Notes: generated by a model from the sequence alone, not told the origin. 64,000 nt of DNA from Verrucomicrobium sp. (GCA_017849585.1 JAFIGT010000023.1:62001-126000), one strand, 5' to 3'; shown: positions 36,667 to 45,401, counted from the first letter of the stretch. Translations and numbers: made by a program.

Positions 36667-37404
36667 ATGAAAAAATTGCTCCTCCTCATCTCTGCCGGTT
36701 TGTTTGTCTTCCTCTTTTCACCCGTTCCGCACGGTTTCGCCGCCGTGATCGCCACGTGGGATTACGAGGGCTATCGGTACGATCCCTCACTCCCCGCCAA
36801 CTCCGTGCCAGCACATCGAACGCTCGCCACCCACCTCAGCGCCGTGGATCTGGCCATTCACGGTTGGGCCATCCAAAGCGACTCGGCCGATGAATTCCGG
36901 GCGTATAACTGGGCCGCGGGAAGTAATACATTCAATACCTATTATCCCTACGCGGGATTTACCGTATCGGTGGACAGCGGATATGTCCTCAAATTGAATT
37001 CGTTTCAGTATGCCCAGGCTTGGACGAGTGACAGTTCCGCTCCCAGCATCGGCATATGGGGTTACCGGATCGACGGCGGTTCGTGGGTCATCCAATCCGC
37101 GCCTTCGGAAATCCTGCGGGGCGCACCTTCCACCCTAACGACGTGGAATTTCGGCCAAACCCTCAATGTGAGTCAAAGCATCGAATTCGCTTTTTGGGCC
37201 TACGGCACTACCAGCCCGTGTGGTGGGCTCTCGTATGGAAGCGATTTACGAGTGCTTTCCAATATCACTGGCAGCAACGAACTCGTTCTTAACGGCTCCG
37301 TTGTACAGGCCGTGCCCGAGCCTCTCTCCGTGGCACTGATCGCTTTGGGATTCGCTCTTCTGATCTGGCGAGTGCGCTGGCACACCGGATCAGTCCAGAT
37401 CTAG
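36667..37404 (+). CDS. Exported PEP-CTERM protein
   Basis: A 245-aa protein with a signal peptide ending near residue 25 (HGFAA), a beta-rich body typical of extracellular PEP-CTERM proteins (YAGFTVSVDSGYVLKLNSF, GIWGYRIDGGSWV) and a C-terminal sorting signal: VPEP, a hydrophobic helix (LSVALIALGFALLIW) and a basic end (RVRWH). Exosortase would cut at the PEP motif. The ATG at 36667 gives the proper signal peptide. Its presence in a conjugative element is unusual. Confidence 0.85.
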   Translation: MKKLLLLISAGLFVFLFSPVPHGFAAVIATWDYEGYRYDPSLPANSVPAHRTLATHLSAVDLAIHGWAIQSDSADEFRAYNWAAGSNTFNTYYPYAGFTVSVDSGYVLKLNSFQYAQAWTSDSSAPSIGIWGYRIDGGSWVIQSAPSEILRGAPSTLTTWNFGQTLNVSQSIEFAFWAYGTTSPCGGLSYGSDLRVLSNITGSNELVLNGSVVQAVPEPLSVALIALGFALLIWRVRWHTGSVQI

Positions 37405-37417
37405 TAGAAACAGGACG

Positions 37418-37466
37418 GCATGGCGGATCGGTCTTGCCGACGACCGCCATGCGTTTTCCTATTTTT
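37418..37466. terminator. Hairpin terminator between convergent genes
   Basis: A perfect 9-base stem GCATGGCGG (37418-37426) / CCGCCATGC (37444-37452) encloses a second small stem (CGG-TCTTG-CCG). The T-rich stretch GTTTTCCTATTTTT follows in the rightward direction, so it ends the PEP-CTERM transcript. It overlaps the last codons of the convergent methyltransferase gene. Confidence 0.8.
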
Positions 37467-38343
37467 CACGTAGCAGTTCGATGATTTGGGGTCTTTTATT
37501 CGAGACCGCCACGTAATTGGGACCAAAGTACATGTCGAACAGGGCCGCATCGGCGGTATCGTAAGGAGCAAATTCGACCCCCTTGGGGTAGAGCTTTCCC
37601 AGGCTGAAATTTTTCGCACCGAGAAGATCGTAAAAATCTTTCAGGAAGAATTGCGTTCGGGAATTCATCGTCCCGTATTCGAACTGGATGATGTCGATGA
37701 ATTCGTCATTGAGGTATTGCTCGAAGCCCTTAAGCACGAGCGGTTCTGCTCCCTCGGTATCGATCTTCAGGAAGTCAACGTGAGCGATACTCTTTTCGGC
37801 GATGTACGAACTGGCCTTTCTCACCGGGCAGGAAATCTTCCTTCCTTCGCCATGTTGCGGGTATTCGAAGATCGACGAAAATCCGGTGGACGCTTCGTAC
37901 ACATTGACGTCCACTGTTGTCTCTTCATCTGATAACCCGAAATTATTTCCCATAATACGCTCCCGCCCACCCGTAAGCGCGGAAAATCTCTCGTAAGTGC
38001 TGGGGACGATTTCAAACGAATGAATCGTCGCGGTATGAATGTACTTCGAGGCAATGAAAGCCCACTCGCCTTCGTTGGCACCCACGTCGAAAATGATCTT
38101 GGGATCGAGCGATGCCAGTTGCTGCATCAGCCAATATTCTCCGTTGGTCCTCGGATCGTAATTGATGTTGTTGTACCGCTTGGTGTAGGTATCGCAAAAG
38201 ATCATCAACGCCTTGGCTCCCCAATCGCCGCGCTCACAGGGAAGCGTTTCGGCCGCCTTCAAAATCTCGGCTTTGCCGACCGGCTGCACCTGGCCCACCG
38301 TCCCGTGCAAAATATGGTAAAAAACCTCTTTGGGCGTAAGCAT
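37459..38343 (-). CDS. FkbM-family methyltransferase
   Basis: A 294-aa SAM-dependent methyltransferase. The SAM-binding motif FDVGANEGEWAF is near residue 85, with the acidic IHSFEIVPSTYERF after it. HVDFLKIDTEGAEPLVLKGF near residue 190 is the FkbM family signature. The family O-methylates sugars and small molecules, often in surface polysaccharides. As cargo beside a PEP-CTERM gene it may modify the cell surface (inference). It has its own upstream gap of 157 bases. Confidence 0.88.
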   Translation of the reverse strand: MLTPKEVFYHILHGTVGQVQPVGKAEILKAAETLPCERGDWGAKALMIFCDTYTKRYNNINYDPRTNGEYWLMQQLASLDPKIIFDVGANEGEWAFIASKYIHTATIHSFEIVPSTYERFSALTGGRERIMGNNFGLSDEETTVDVNVYEASTGFSSIFEYPQHGEGRKISCPVRKASSYIAEKSIAHVDFLKIDTEGAEPLVLKGFEQYLNDEFIDIIQFEYGTMNSRTQFFLKDFYDLLGAKNFSLGKLYPKGVEFAPYDTADAALFDMYFGPNYVAVSNKRPQIIELLREK

Positions 38344-38500
38344 AACTCTAGCAGCAACTGGTTTGTCAGATGCCCTTCAGAGGAATAACGGCCCGTTTAG
38401 GCAGCTTTTTGAATGATTTTTTAAGGCAAAAGCTCGCAAACATCATCGCTATTCGGAAGCAGAAGGTAAACAGCAAAAGCTTCTGGATGCTCTGAATAAA

Positions 38501-39166
38501 CTACGCTTTTTTCCAAATGACCTCTAGGCATGTGTCACGTTTGCGATGTTCTGCTGAAATAGCAACTTCACACATATCTGAAACAGAATAATCGACGACA
38601 AGCTCGGCTACAGCACCCTGCTTTCCTCGTGTTTTCTTCCTTTCCGAAAATGGATAATCTGCCACCTTATAAAAGGTACTTTCATCACGAACTGGCGGAT
38701 TGTAGAGAGTACTTCCAGAGTTGATTGGACAAAGCGTTATTCTATCTTCGTGACGTTCGATAAGAGCACGAGTATCAACGGTTATTACGCAATGATCTTT
38801 ATTTCGATACGCCCTAGCGTTAAGTAGGGTCGAAAGTCTCTCGGGCGTGAGCCAAAAAAAAGTTTTCCGGTTGAGAATCTCGTACCATTGAGACGGTTTC
38901 AAATTGTTTAGACACTTTCGAAGTGCTGATTCTCTTAATGGCTTTTGATCGCGTATCACCGCGGACCCGTACTTCGGGTGTTCTATGGTAACAGATTCAG
39001 GGCGACGCATGGATTCGATTTTTCTCCGTTGTGGAGGGTCCACTTGGAATAAATCAAGCAGAGCCGTTGTGCTTAGCAATCCATGTTTGGAAATCGAAGG
39101 CCATGTCCCGGCTTCGGCCATGTGGTATAATCTCGGATAATTCTGAATTAATTCTTCGATGGTCAT
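38501..39166 (-). CDS. DUF7002-like protein, possible ADP-ribosyltransferase-fold enzyme
   Basis: A 221-aa protein opening with PRLYHMAEAGTWPSISKHGLLST, similar in pattern to the start of DarT and other ART-fold enzymes (YH...I...GLlst). Further conserved-looking blocks are AVIRDQKPL, ILNRKTFFWLTPERL and CPINSGSTLYNPPVRDESTFY. I associate these blocks with the family of unknown function DUF7002. The link to ADP-ribosylation is inference, supported by the macrodomain two genes upstream. The ATG at 39166 lies 5 bases after the PurZ-like stop; a TTG 12 bases earlier overlaps that stop. Last gene of a three-gene operon. GC content is lower than the T4SS backbone. Confidence 0.6.
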   Translation of the reverse strand: MTIEELIQNYPRLYHMAEAGTWPSISKHGLLSTTALLDLFQVDPPQRRKIESMRRPESVTIEHPKYGSAVIRDQKPLRESALRKCLNNLKPSQWYEILNRKTFFWLTPERLSTLLNARAYRNKDHCVITVDTRALIERHEDRITLCPINSGSTLYNPPVRDESTFYKVADYPFSERKKTRGKQGAVAELVVDYSVSDMCEVAISAEHRKRDTCLEVIWKKA

Positions 39167-39171
39167 GCAGA

Positions 39172-40800
39172 TTACCAAGCTCTTCGATCAATGATGCTGC
39201 GTTCATGAAATCGGGTGGAAATTAATGTCACTGGTGCAGCAGAAACACGCTCCACTTCTTCTATAAATCGAATCGTTGGATCAGTAAGTTGCTCAAAACG
39301 TCGCGCATTTACATTCTGTCGATCAATATAATCGGCAAAAGTCAGCGCAATGTCTGTAGGCGCGTTTAACGAAGCTGCTTTTCGAAGCAAAACCCAATCA
39401 AACTCTGCAACCCGGCGAGGATTGCCACTTACAGAGCCAACCTCATGCGAGGCAATCTTTCCGCGTTTAAAGTGAGCCCGCCGCTCCACTTCTGCCCAAG
39501 TGATTTCTTTCGACATGAATCCAGAGGTATATTCTTTGCTTGGTGAACCCACCCGAATCGGATAGCTGCGACAAACCATAACTACTTTACGCACCCGACT
39601 TGGTGAAATTCCTGCTTCAGCCAAGCAGCCTGCCACTGTTGTATCTCGTGACGTAGTATGGGGATAATGTCCATGATAGAGGCTTAATCCTGTGCCTTGA
39701 GTGCCTTCTAATAGAGCCCTCCTTCCCGCCCGAAAAATACGTTGAAGTACATCGCAAGAATCATGTAGATAAGGTCTCAAGGCGGGGATATCCTGCGCAA
39801 GTTTTACACCGGATTTACCGCGGCCCGTAATACGTCGCGCTGTCGCTAATCCAACACCTTGACCAGTCGAACCAATCAAACCTTTTACTCCCCCTTTTCC
39901 AGATTCTCGATTTCGATCGATCTCACTAATTGTCATGACTTGCGGATCGATCATTAACCTATTAACGTCAATCTTTGCGTTTGCAATTTCCTCAAGAAGG
40001 GTTGGTACATGTACGACAGCACCAGCTCCGATAAGCAATTTAGCTTCGCTGGAAAGCGATCCGGAGGGAAGATGCCGGAACGTAAAGTTTTTGTCTGTTC
40101 CGGGAATTTTGACCTTATGACCTGCATTTGGGCCGCCAACCCGAATGAGAAGCTCGTATTCGGGGCTCAAATACGACGCTACTTGGCCCTTACCTTCACT
40201 CCCATACTGGCCACCCACCATCACGTCTACGAGACGAACGTATTCGCGTCCATACCAGCCAAGATGACTCGCAACGCGGACGACGATATCCTCTTCATTG
40301 CAGAGATTGCTATCGATGACGACGTCGGCTATGCGACGAAGATCCTCGACCTTGGATTCAGTGCGATTGGAAAGGACATCGGCGTATTTTCCCAACTCAG
40401 CAATATCGGTTTTGCGCTTTTTTCGCTGTTCGTACCGTCGCTTTAACTCCTTTAATGGCGCGGTAAGGTGGACGTGAACAATGCGCCTTCCATACGCTTT
40501 ACGAAGAAAGTCGATTTGGCCGGGATGCCTAACAGAATCGACAACGATGCCACCTTTTACAGATTCCTGTCGTTCGATTTTCTGTAAATCGTCACGCACC
40601 CATGCTCCACGCGTCTGGCGATCTAACCGCTCACCAAGTTGCTGTAGTGCAGTGCGCTCTAGCTTTAAGTTCTCACCACGCGCCTTAATGAAGCTCCACG
40701 TCTTTACATGTCGAAAATTGAAATGCTCTGCGAGATTTTCCGCAAGTCTGCTCTTTCCCGCACAAACGTGCCCGGAAAGGATCACAATTTGTTCAGCCAT
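39172..40800 (-). CDS. P-loop nucleotide kinase fused to a PurZ-like adenylosuccinate synthetase
   Basis: A 542-aa fusion. Residues 1-180 are a P-loop kinase (VILSGHVCAGKSRLAENLAE; IVVDSVRHPGQIDFLRKAYG; lid region LKRRYEQRKKRKT) like dNMP or dephospho-CoA kinases. Residues 190-540 are an adenylosuccinate synthetase: GGQYGSEGKGQ, VGGPNAGHKV, GSTGQGVGLATARR, EGTQGTGLSLYHGHYPHTTS, EVGSVSGNPRRVAEFDWV. In ordinary PurA the first motif is WGDEGKGK; here the catalytic Asp is Ser, as I recall for phage PurZ enzymes, which act on dGMP. The C-terminal part is shorter than E. coli PurA (about 350 vs 432 residues). So it is unlikely to be housekeeping purine synthesis. It lies 17 bases after the IrrE-macro gene. 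Confidence 0.85.
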   Translation of the reverse strand: MAEQIVILSGHVCAGKSRLAENLAEHFNFRHVKTWSFIKARGENLKLERTALQQLGERLDRQTRGAWVRDDLQKIERQESVKGGIVVDSVRHPGQIDFLRKAYGRRIVHVHLTAPLKELKRRYEQRKKRKTDIAELGKYADVLSNRTESKVEDLRRIADVVIDSNLCNEEDIVVRVASHLGWYGREYVRLVDVMVGGQYGSEGKGQVASYLSPEYELLIRVGGPNAGHKVKIPGTDKNFTFRHLPSGSLSSEAKLLIGAGAVVHVPTLLEEIANAKIDVNRLMIDPQVMTISEIDRNRESGKGGVKGLIGSTGQGVGLATARRITGRGKSGVKLAQDIPALRPYLHDSCDVLQRIFRAGRRALLEGTQGTGLSLYHGHYPHTTSRDTTVAGCLAEAGISPSRVRKVVMVCRSYPIRVGSPSKEYTSGFMSKEITWAEVERRAHFKRGKIASHEVGSVSGNPRRVAEFDWVLLRKAASLNAPTDIALTFADYIDRQNVNARRFEQLTDPTIRFIEEVERVSAAPVTLISTRFHERSIIDRRAW

Positions 40801-40817
40801 GTATTGCCTTTTAAATT

Positions 40818-42173
40818 CTATTGAAAAAGACTCTCCTGAGAGAGTTGCCTCCTTCTACTATTTGGCAAGTCGTAAACTGTAACCGAAATTCCCGCACTAC
40901 ACAATATTTCGTCAATTAAGGCTGCAACCAATGGCCATGCACCTCCAGCCTCACCAGTACCAATGCGAGGCATATGAATGGTAGCTTTTAAATCCAACGC
41001 ATAGTCTCGTATTTCTAAGAGGCAGTCGCGAAGAGCGGCATACCGTAATCTCGGACGGTCGGATGGGCCATAACCGTGCTGACAAATCATCTGACATACG
41101 ATCAAGTCACTATCTGCATTACTGAAAAATACCTTTCCTAAACGCTTATGTGATAAACCCGACCATGAATTCTTAAAAAGATTCTGAACCTGTGGCCATT
41201 TCTGTTGAACAACTTTGCCAAATCCAGCCCCCCAGTTTGGAGTCGAATCATTCACCACATGAGCCAGAATTCTTATTCCACCGCCATGTGGCATCGTCGC
41301 ATCACCCGTTACAAATTGGATATCCGCTACTGATTCGGTCCGGCTCCTAGCCGGTTGCAATAGTCCTACTACTCGCGGATAGACGTGACCTGGATAAGGA
41401 GAAATTCCAGCGCATTCAACGTGAACGCTCCCAACGCCAGACCATTCCTCGTTGCCAGTCGAAGTATATCCTATCGCCGTGCAATCGTTTAAAACCGATT
41501 GTTTAGGTGGAACTAAAGCCTGCGATTGCTTTCTACGAATCGCCCGTGAAGGTACCCAGTAATTTATGTCATAATGCCTCTGCTTGGACGGCATCTGTGA
41601 AGCCACAAACATGATGTACGGTTGATGCGTAACTCGAATTAGCCGAAGAAGCACGCTCTCAGTTGAAACTTCAAAACTTTCTCGTAACTCTAAAATATTC
41701 TGAATCGAAAGAATCTTGTCTTTGAACTCACTAAGACAGCCCGTTGGCATCAACAATTCAGCGGCGCCCAAGTTGCAGAGCATTTCGAGCTCCCATTCGT
41801 TGGGCTGGTAGCTGGCACGCGACGCTCTATTGCGTATTTGCTCTGAGCAATCGGGGAAAAACGTGTGCGCAATTTCGTGTGCGACAGAGTATCGCACCCG
41901 CGCGCGCGGACGATTAGGATTGTACTCGATTTGTACGCGATCTTTGCCCAACGGAACAGTTCTAGCATCAAGAATCGCGTTATTGGGAACTACGGTAATG
42001 CGTCTTAGTTCAGCAAGTATAAACGGATCAAAGGGAGGCCCTTGCCATCCCGATTGCATCGCATTAAGGGCGGCCTCTGCCGCCGTACGCAACATCAAAT
42101 CCACAGGATCGTCATCAGCGGCAAACATCCTTACCGAGGGATGTTTCCATTGATGGGAGAGAGGAACGCTCAT
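40818..42173 (-). CDS. ImmA/IrrE-type metalloprotease fused to a macrodomain
   Basis: A 451-aa fusion. The N-terminal half has the zinc motif VAHEIAHTFFPD (HExxH) near residue 100 and ELEMLCNLGAAELLMP, the ImmA/IrrE signature. ImmA-type proteases cut repressors or antitoxins. The C-terminal half (about 285-440) is a macrodomain: FVTGDATMP, GIRILAHVVNDSTPNWGAGF, HMPRIGTGEAGGAWPLV. Such domains bind or hydrolyse ADP-ribose. I chose ATG 42173 over the preceding TTG. First gene of the operon with the PurZ-like fusion and the DUF7002-like gene. Confidence 0.85.
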   Translation of the reverse strand: MSVPLSHQWKHPSVRMFAADDDPVDLMLRTAAEAALNAMQSGWQGPPFDPFILAELRRITVVPNNAILDARTVPLGKDRVQIEYNPNRPRARVRYSVAHEIAHTFFPDCSEQIRNRASRASYQPNEWELEMLCNLGAAELLMPTGCLSEFKDKILSIQNILELRESFEVSTESVLLRLIRVTHQPYIMFVASQMPSKQRHYDINYWVPSRAIRRKQSQALVPPKQSVLNDCTAIGYTSTGNEEWSGVGSVHVECAGISPYPGHVYPRVVGLLQPARSRTESVADIQFVTGDATMPHGGGIRILAHVVNDSTPNWGAGFGKVVQQKWPQVQNLFKNSWSGLSHKRLGKVFFSNADSDLIVCQMICQHGYGPSDRPRLRYAALRDCLLEIRDYALDLKATIHMPRIGTGEAGGAWPLVAALIDEILCSAGISVTVYDLPNSRRRQLSQESLFQ

Positions 42174-42753
42174 CAACCATGAATGTGGGGGGAATTAGCT
42201 AATCTCGCAAGCACAACCCCCGAGATTACAGCTTTCAGCTTTTTTACTTCGTTCGTGCCCGCTGCCCACCTTTGTTCTTTGGGAGGGAAACGCCTTTCCC
42301 TCGCGGCTAGCTGGCGCTACGCCGCTACCCTTTCTAGCGGGATGAAACCAGGGTTTCCTCCCGCAACGCCCTCCTTCCGGCCCCGCGCCGGACGCTGTGC
42401 CAGGAAACGGCACCTGTCACAGTTCCGGCTAGCCCCAGTTCTTTCGTCGCGGCTGGCTCGCGCCTCTTCGGGATTTTGGGGAGGCGCTCGCTGTCGCCGC
42501 CCTGTTGGTGAGAGGGCAGGAGAAAGGCGGAAAGGTCGCGCTTGCCTCCGGTCGGCTGCGCCGTCTTTTGAGCCTCGTTTTCCGTCTCTTTTTCGTGTGC
42601 CAACTCTGCGTTTTTCCCTCTGAAAAGCGCATATTTTCTCACTTTAATTTCTATACATAACCATAGCTGCTATGATACTATTTCCGTCATAACAAGGTCA
42701 GTATCAAACTCTAACCGTCCCGACCGGACGTAATCACAGGTCGCCTAAACACG
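42174..42753. other. Long non-coding stretch rich in hairpins upstream of the DUF932 gene
   Basis: No convincing gene. Many short perfect stems occur at 42283-42302 (GAGGGAAA/TTTCCCTC), 42344-42357 (GAAACC/GGTTTC), 42377-42391 (CCGGC/GCCGG) and 42397-42413 (GTGCC/GGCAC). The GC-rich block 42250-42600 gives way to an AT-rich promoter-like stretch at 42640-42720 with palindrome CATAGC-T-GCTATG (42662-42674). It could be a structured RNA, a replication or partition site, or decayed sequence. Confidence 0.45.
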
Positions 42754-43593
42754 ATGAATACATTCCAAGTTCCCACCCGTTACATGATGCGTTCCGCCGC
42801 CGTCGAACTCTCCCGCGAAGAACTGTCTGCACGTGTGCCTTCGGCATTTGCCGAAAAAGCGCACGAAGACACGACTTCGCGTTATAGTTTCTTTCCCACC
42901 GCTACGGTGATTGAAGCCTTGCGGGATTCCGGTTGGGCTCCGGTTTCCGTGCAGGAGCAGACTGCCCGGGAGGAAGGCCGCAAGGGCTTCCAGAAACATC
43001 TGGTGCGGTTCCACCGCCGCAGCGAGATCAACACGACACCGTTAGGGGATAGCCGTATCGAATTGGTAATGATGAATTCCCATGACGGCGGTTGCGCGTT
43101 CCGTCTCTATGCGGGAGTTTTCCGCCAAGTATGCAGTAACGGCCTTGTGGTCTCGGATGCGACTTATGGGGCGGTTTCGATCCGCCACACGCACCGCACC
43201 ATTGAGGAAGTCATCACGACTTCTCAGAAGATCGCGGGGGATTCTGGCCGGATTGGCGATAGTATCGAATCGTTTCGCCAGCGGACGCTTACGGACGAAG
43301 AAAAACTCAATTTCGCCTCGCGGGCGCTGACCCTCCGTTACGACAGCGTAGAAGAGTCGCCCGTTTATCCCGCCAAGTTGCTGGAGCCGGTGCGGCTTGC
43401 GGATCAGGGCAATTCGCTTTGGCAGACCTTCAATGTCGTTCAGGAACGCATGATGCGTGGTTCCCGGCCCGACCGTCTGAAAGCGTTGCGGGAAGGCCGC
43501 CGCTTGGGGCGCGTGCGGAAAATTACCGGTCTGGATTCACAGCTTGCGATGAACCGCGACCTGTGGGAACTCGCCGCCAGCTATCTCAATTAG
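42754..43593 (+). CDS. DUF932 (plasmid/phage-type) protein
   Basis: A 279-aa protein of the DUF932 family, common on plasmids and conjugative elements. Recognisable blocks are SRYSFFPTATVIEALRDSGW near residue 42, HLVRFHRR, ELVMMNSHDGGCAFRLYAGVFRQ in two runs, VCSNGLVVSD and the C-terminal NSLWQTFNVVQERMMRG. Role unknown; it is usually found in maintenance or regulation regions of mobile elements, as here before a ParB-like gene. A terminator follows. Confidence 0.85.
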   Translation: MNTFQVPTRYMMRSAAVELSREELSARVPSAFAEKAHEDTTSRYSFFPTATVIEALRDSGWAPVSVQEQTAREEGRKGFQKHLVRFHRRSEINTTPLGDSRIELVMMNSHDGGCAFRLYAGVFRQVCSNGLVVSDATYGAVSIRHTHRTIEEVITTSQKIAGDSGRIGDSIESFRQRTLTDEEKLNFASRALTLRYDSVEESPVYPAKLLEPVRLADQGNSLWQTFNVVQERMMRGSRPDRLKALREGRRLGRVRKITGLDSQLAMNRDLWELAASYLN

Positions 43594-43603
43594 TTATTCA
43601 CCG

Positions 43604-43638
43604 GAGAGGGCGGGATATTCCCGCCCTCTCATTTCTTT
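43604..43638 (+). terminator. Rho-independent terminator after the DUF932 gene
   Basis: A perfect 12-base stem GAGAGGGCGGGA (43604-43615) / TCCCGCCCTCTC (43619-43630) with loop TAT, followed by ATTTCTTT. Confidence 0.85.
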
Positions 43639-43684
43639 CAATCACTCATCGTCAAGGCCGGACGTGAAATTGGCCACTCCAGAT

Positions 43685-45361
43685 ATGTCTACACCCACCA
43701 TCACCGAAGAAGTATTGAACCTGCCGTTAACCGACCTCATCCGGTCAGTAACCAATCGCAAAACCTTCAGCCCGGAAGCTCTCAAGGAAATGTCGGAATC
43801 GATCAAGGAAAAGGGCGTGCTGCAACCCATCGTTGCACGTCCCGTCAAATCGATTGAAGACGAGGCGGTACGCGCCGCCGCGATCAAGGCGGGAGCGAAA
43901 TATGAAATTATCATGGGTGAGCGCCGTTACCGCGCCTCCAAGCTGGCCGGAAAAACAGACATCAAGGCAATTATTCGCCCGGTGTCCGATTATGACGCAC
44001 TCATGGTGCAATTAATGGAAAATGTCCACCGGGAAGAACTGCCGCCCCTCGAAGAGGCCGAGCAATTCCATGGATTGCTCGCCAATGGCAAGACAACCAT
44101 TGCCGACCTTGTGGTGAAGATCGGTAAGCCTCGGCTGTACGTATATCAGCGTGTCAGCTTGTTGAAATTACCTGATAAGGCAAAGAAGGCATTGCGCGAG
44201 GGAAAGCTGTCGCTTCCGGTGGCACTGTTGATTGCCCGCATTCCCAATCGGACGGTTGCAGAGTATGCGACGACCCGCATTCTTAAGGGAGACATGCGCG
44301 GCAATCCGTTCTCCCTCTCGGAGGCGCATCATCTCATCCTGAATGAGTGCATGATGCAGTTGAAGGAAGCGCCGTTCGACACTAAGGATAAGGAACTCGT
44401 AGCAGAGGCGGGACCGTGCTCGACATGCCCCAAACGCACCGGGAACGAAAAGGAATTATTTGCGGACGTGGGCCGTTGCGATGTCTGCACCGATCCGGTC
44501 TGCTTCCAGAAGAAGCGGGAAGCGGCTCGCGCTCTCGTGCTGGCGAAAGCGAAGGGGGAGGGCAAGAAAGTCCTGACCCCGGACGAGTCGGCCAAATTGT
44601 ACCCGTACCAGCATGGGCAGCTTGGCTATGACGCGCCCTATATCGACCTCGATACGCAATGTCCCTTCGCACCCAGGAAGACTTGGGGACAGGTCATTGC
44701 CCGGTTACCCAAGAACGAACGGCCCGAGATCACCGTGGCGGTTGATAAGATCGGCGGGATTCACGAACTTATCGGACGTAAGGAAGCGGGAGAAGCGGCC
44801 CGTTCGTTGGAACTGGCCACACCAACCGAGACGCGCGGCGATCTTTCGCCCTCTGCCATTCAGCAGCGGCAGCAGGCCCGTGAGACCCGCGAACGGCACG
44901 AGCGGATGATTCGCACGGTCGATCTGGTGATTACTGCCGTGCTCGAAAAACAGGCTAAGGCGAAAGACGCCAAGGCGCTGGCGCGGCTTTTACTTGCGGT
45001 CGCGGTGAAAGCGTCGAACTTCGACACGAAACGCCGTGTCAGCAAACGGCACGGCTTCACCACGCCGAAGCAGAACGGTGAATTGATTCCGTACTATCTG
45101 AAGCAGGCCAAAGCCGCCGCTGCCGATCCGCTCCCGTTCGCGCTGGAAACGCTGCTCTGGCAGGAGTCGCTTTTCGCCGACAGAGCCTTGCCGGAAATCC
45201 TCGTGGAAGCGTGCAAACTCTACGGTATCGACGCGAAGAAAATCGAAGCCGCAGCCAAGGAAAAGTCCGCGAAGGATGAATCGGAGGCAGCGCCAGTCAA
45301 GGAAGTCAATCGCTTGGCGCAGAAGCCGCTTTCTCCCGCCAAACTCGTAGCCTCGAAATAA
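43685..45361 (+). CDS. ParB/RepB/Spo0J-family protein with Cys-rich insert
   Basis: A 558-aa DNA-binding protein. The ParB nuclease-like/CTP-binding fold spans residues 8-110 (LKEMSESIKEKGVLQPIVAR, IIMGERRYRASKLAG, QLMENVHREELPPLEEA), followed by the helix-turn-helix (TTIADLVVKIGKPRLYVYQR). A Cys cluster CSTCPKRTG ... CDVC ... CFQKK near 245-285 suggests a metal site. The long C-terminus is helical and charged. It is roughly double the size of chromosomal ParB and resembles plasmid and ICE versions. ATG 43685 chosen; GTG 21 bases upstream possible. No ParA partner is adjacent. Confidence 0.88.
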   Translation: MSTPTITEEVLNLPLTDLIRSVTNRKTFSPEALKEMSESIKEKGVLQPIVARPVKSIEDEAVRAAAIKAGAKYEIIMGERRYRASKLAGKTDIKAIIRPVSDYDALMVQLMENVHREELPPLEEAEQFHGLLANGKTTIADLVVKIGKPRLYVYQRVSLLKLPDKAKKALREGKLSLPVALLIARIPNRTVAEYATTRILKGDMRGNPFSLSEAHHLILNECMMQLKEAPFDTKDKELVAEAGPCSTCPKRTGNEKELFADVGRCDVCTDPVCFQKKREAARALVLAKAKGEGKKVLTPDESAKLYPYQHGQLGYDAPYIDLDTQCPFAPRKTWGQVIARLPKNERPEITVAVDKIGGIHELIGRKEAGEAARSLELATPTETRGDLSPSAIQQRQQARETRERHERMIRTVDLVITAVLEKQAKAKDAKALARLLLAVAVKASNFDTKRRVSKRHGFTTPKQNGELIPYYLKQAKAAAADPLPFALETLLWQESLFADRALPEILVEACKLYGIDAKKIEAAAKEKSAKDESEAAPVKEVNRLAQKPLSPAKLVASK

Positions 45362-45370
45362 ATATCCGGC

Positions 45371-45401
45371 GGCAAAGGCTGGTCCGATCCCGGCCTTTGC
45401 C
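45371..45401 (+). terminator. Hairpin after the ParB-like gene
   Basis: A perfect 9-base stem GGCAAAGGC / GCCTTTGCC with a 13-base loop, 9 bases after the stop codon. It lacks a T-run, so it may end transcription weakly or protect the message 3' end. Confidence 0.5.

Noticed and set aside
42183-42623. Open frame of 146 codons on the plus strand in the hairpin-rich gap
   Set aside because: Composition is Ser/Arg/Pro-rich low complexity, no family pattern, and competing frames of similar length exist on the other strand; it looks like chance in GC-rich DNA.
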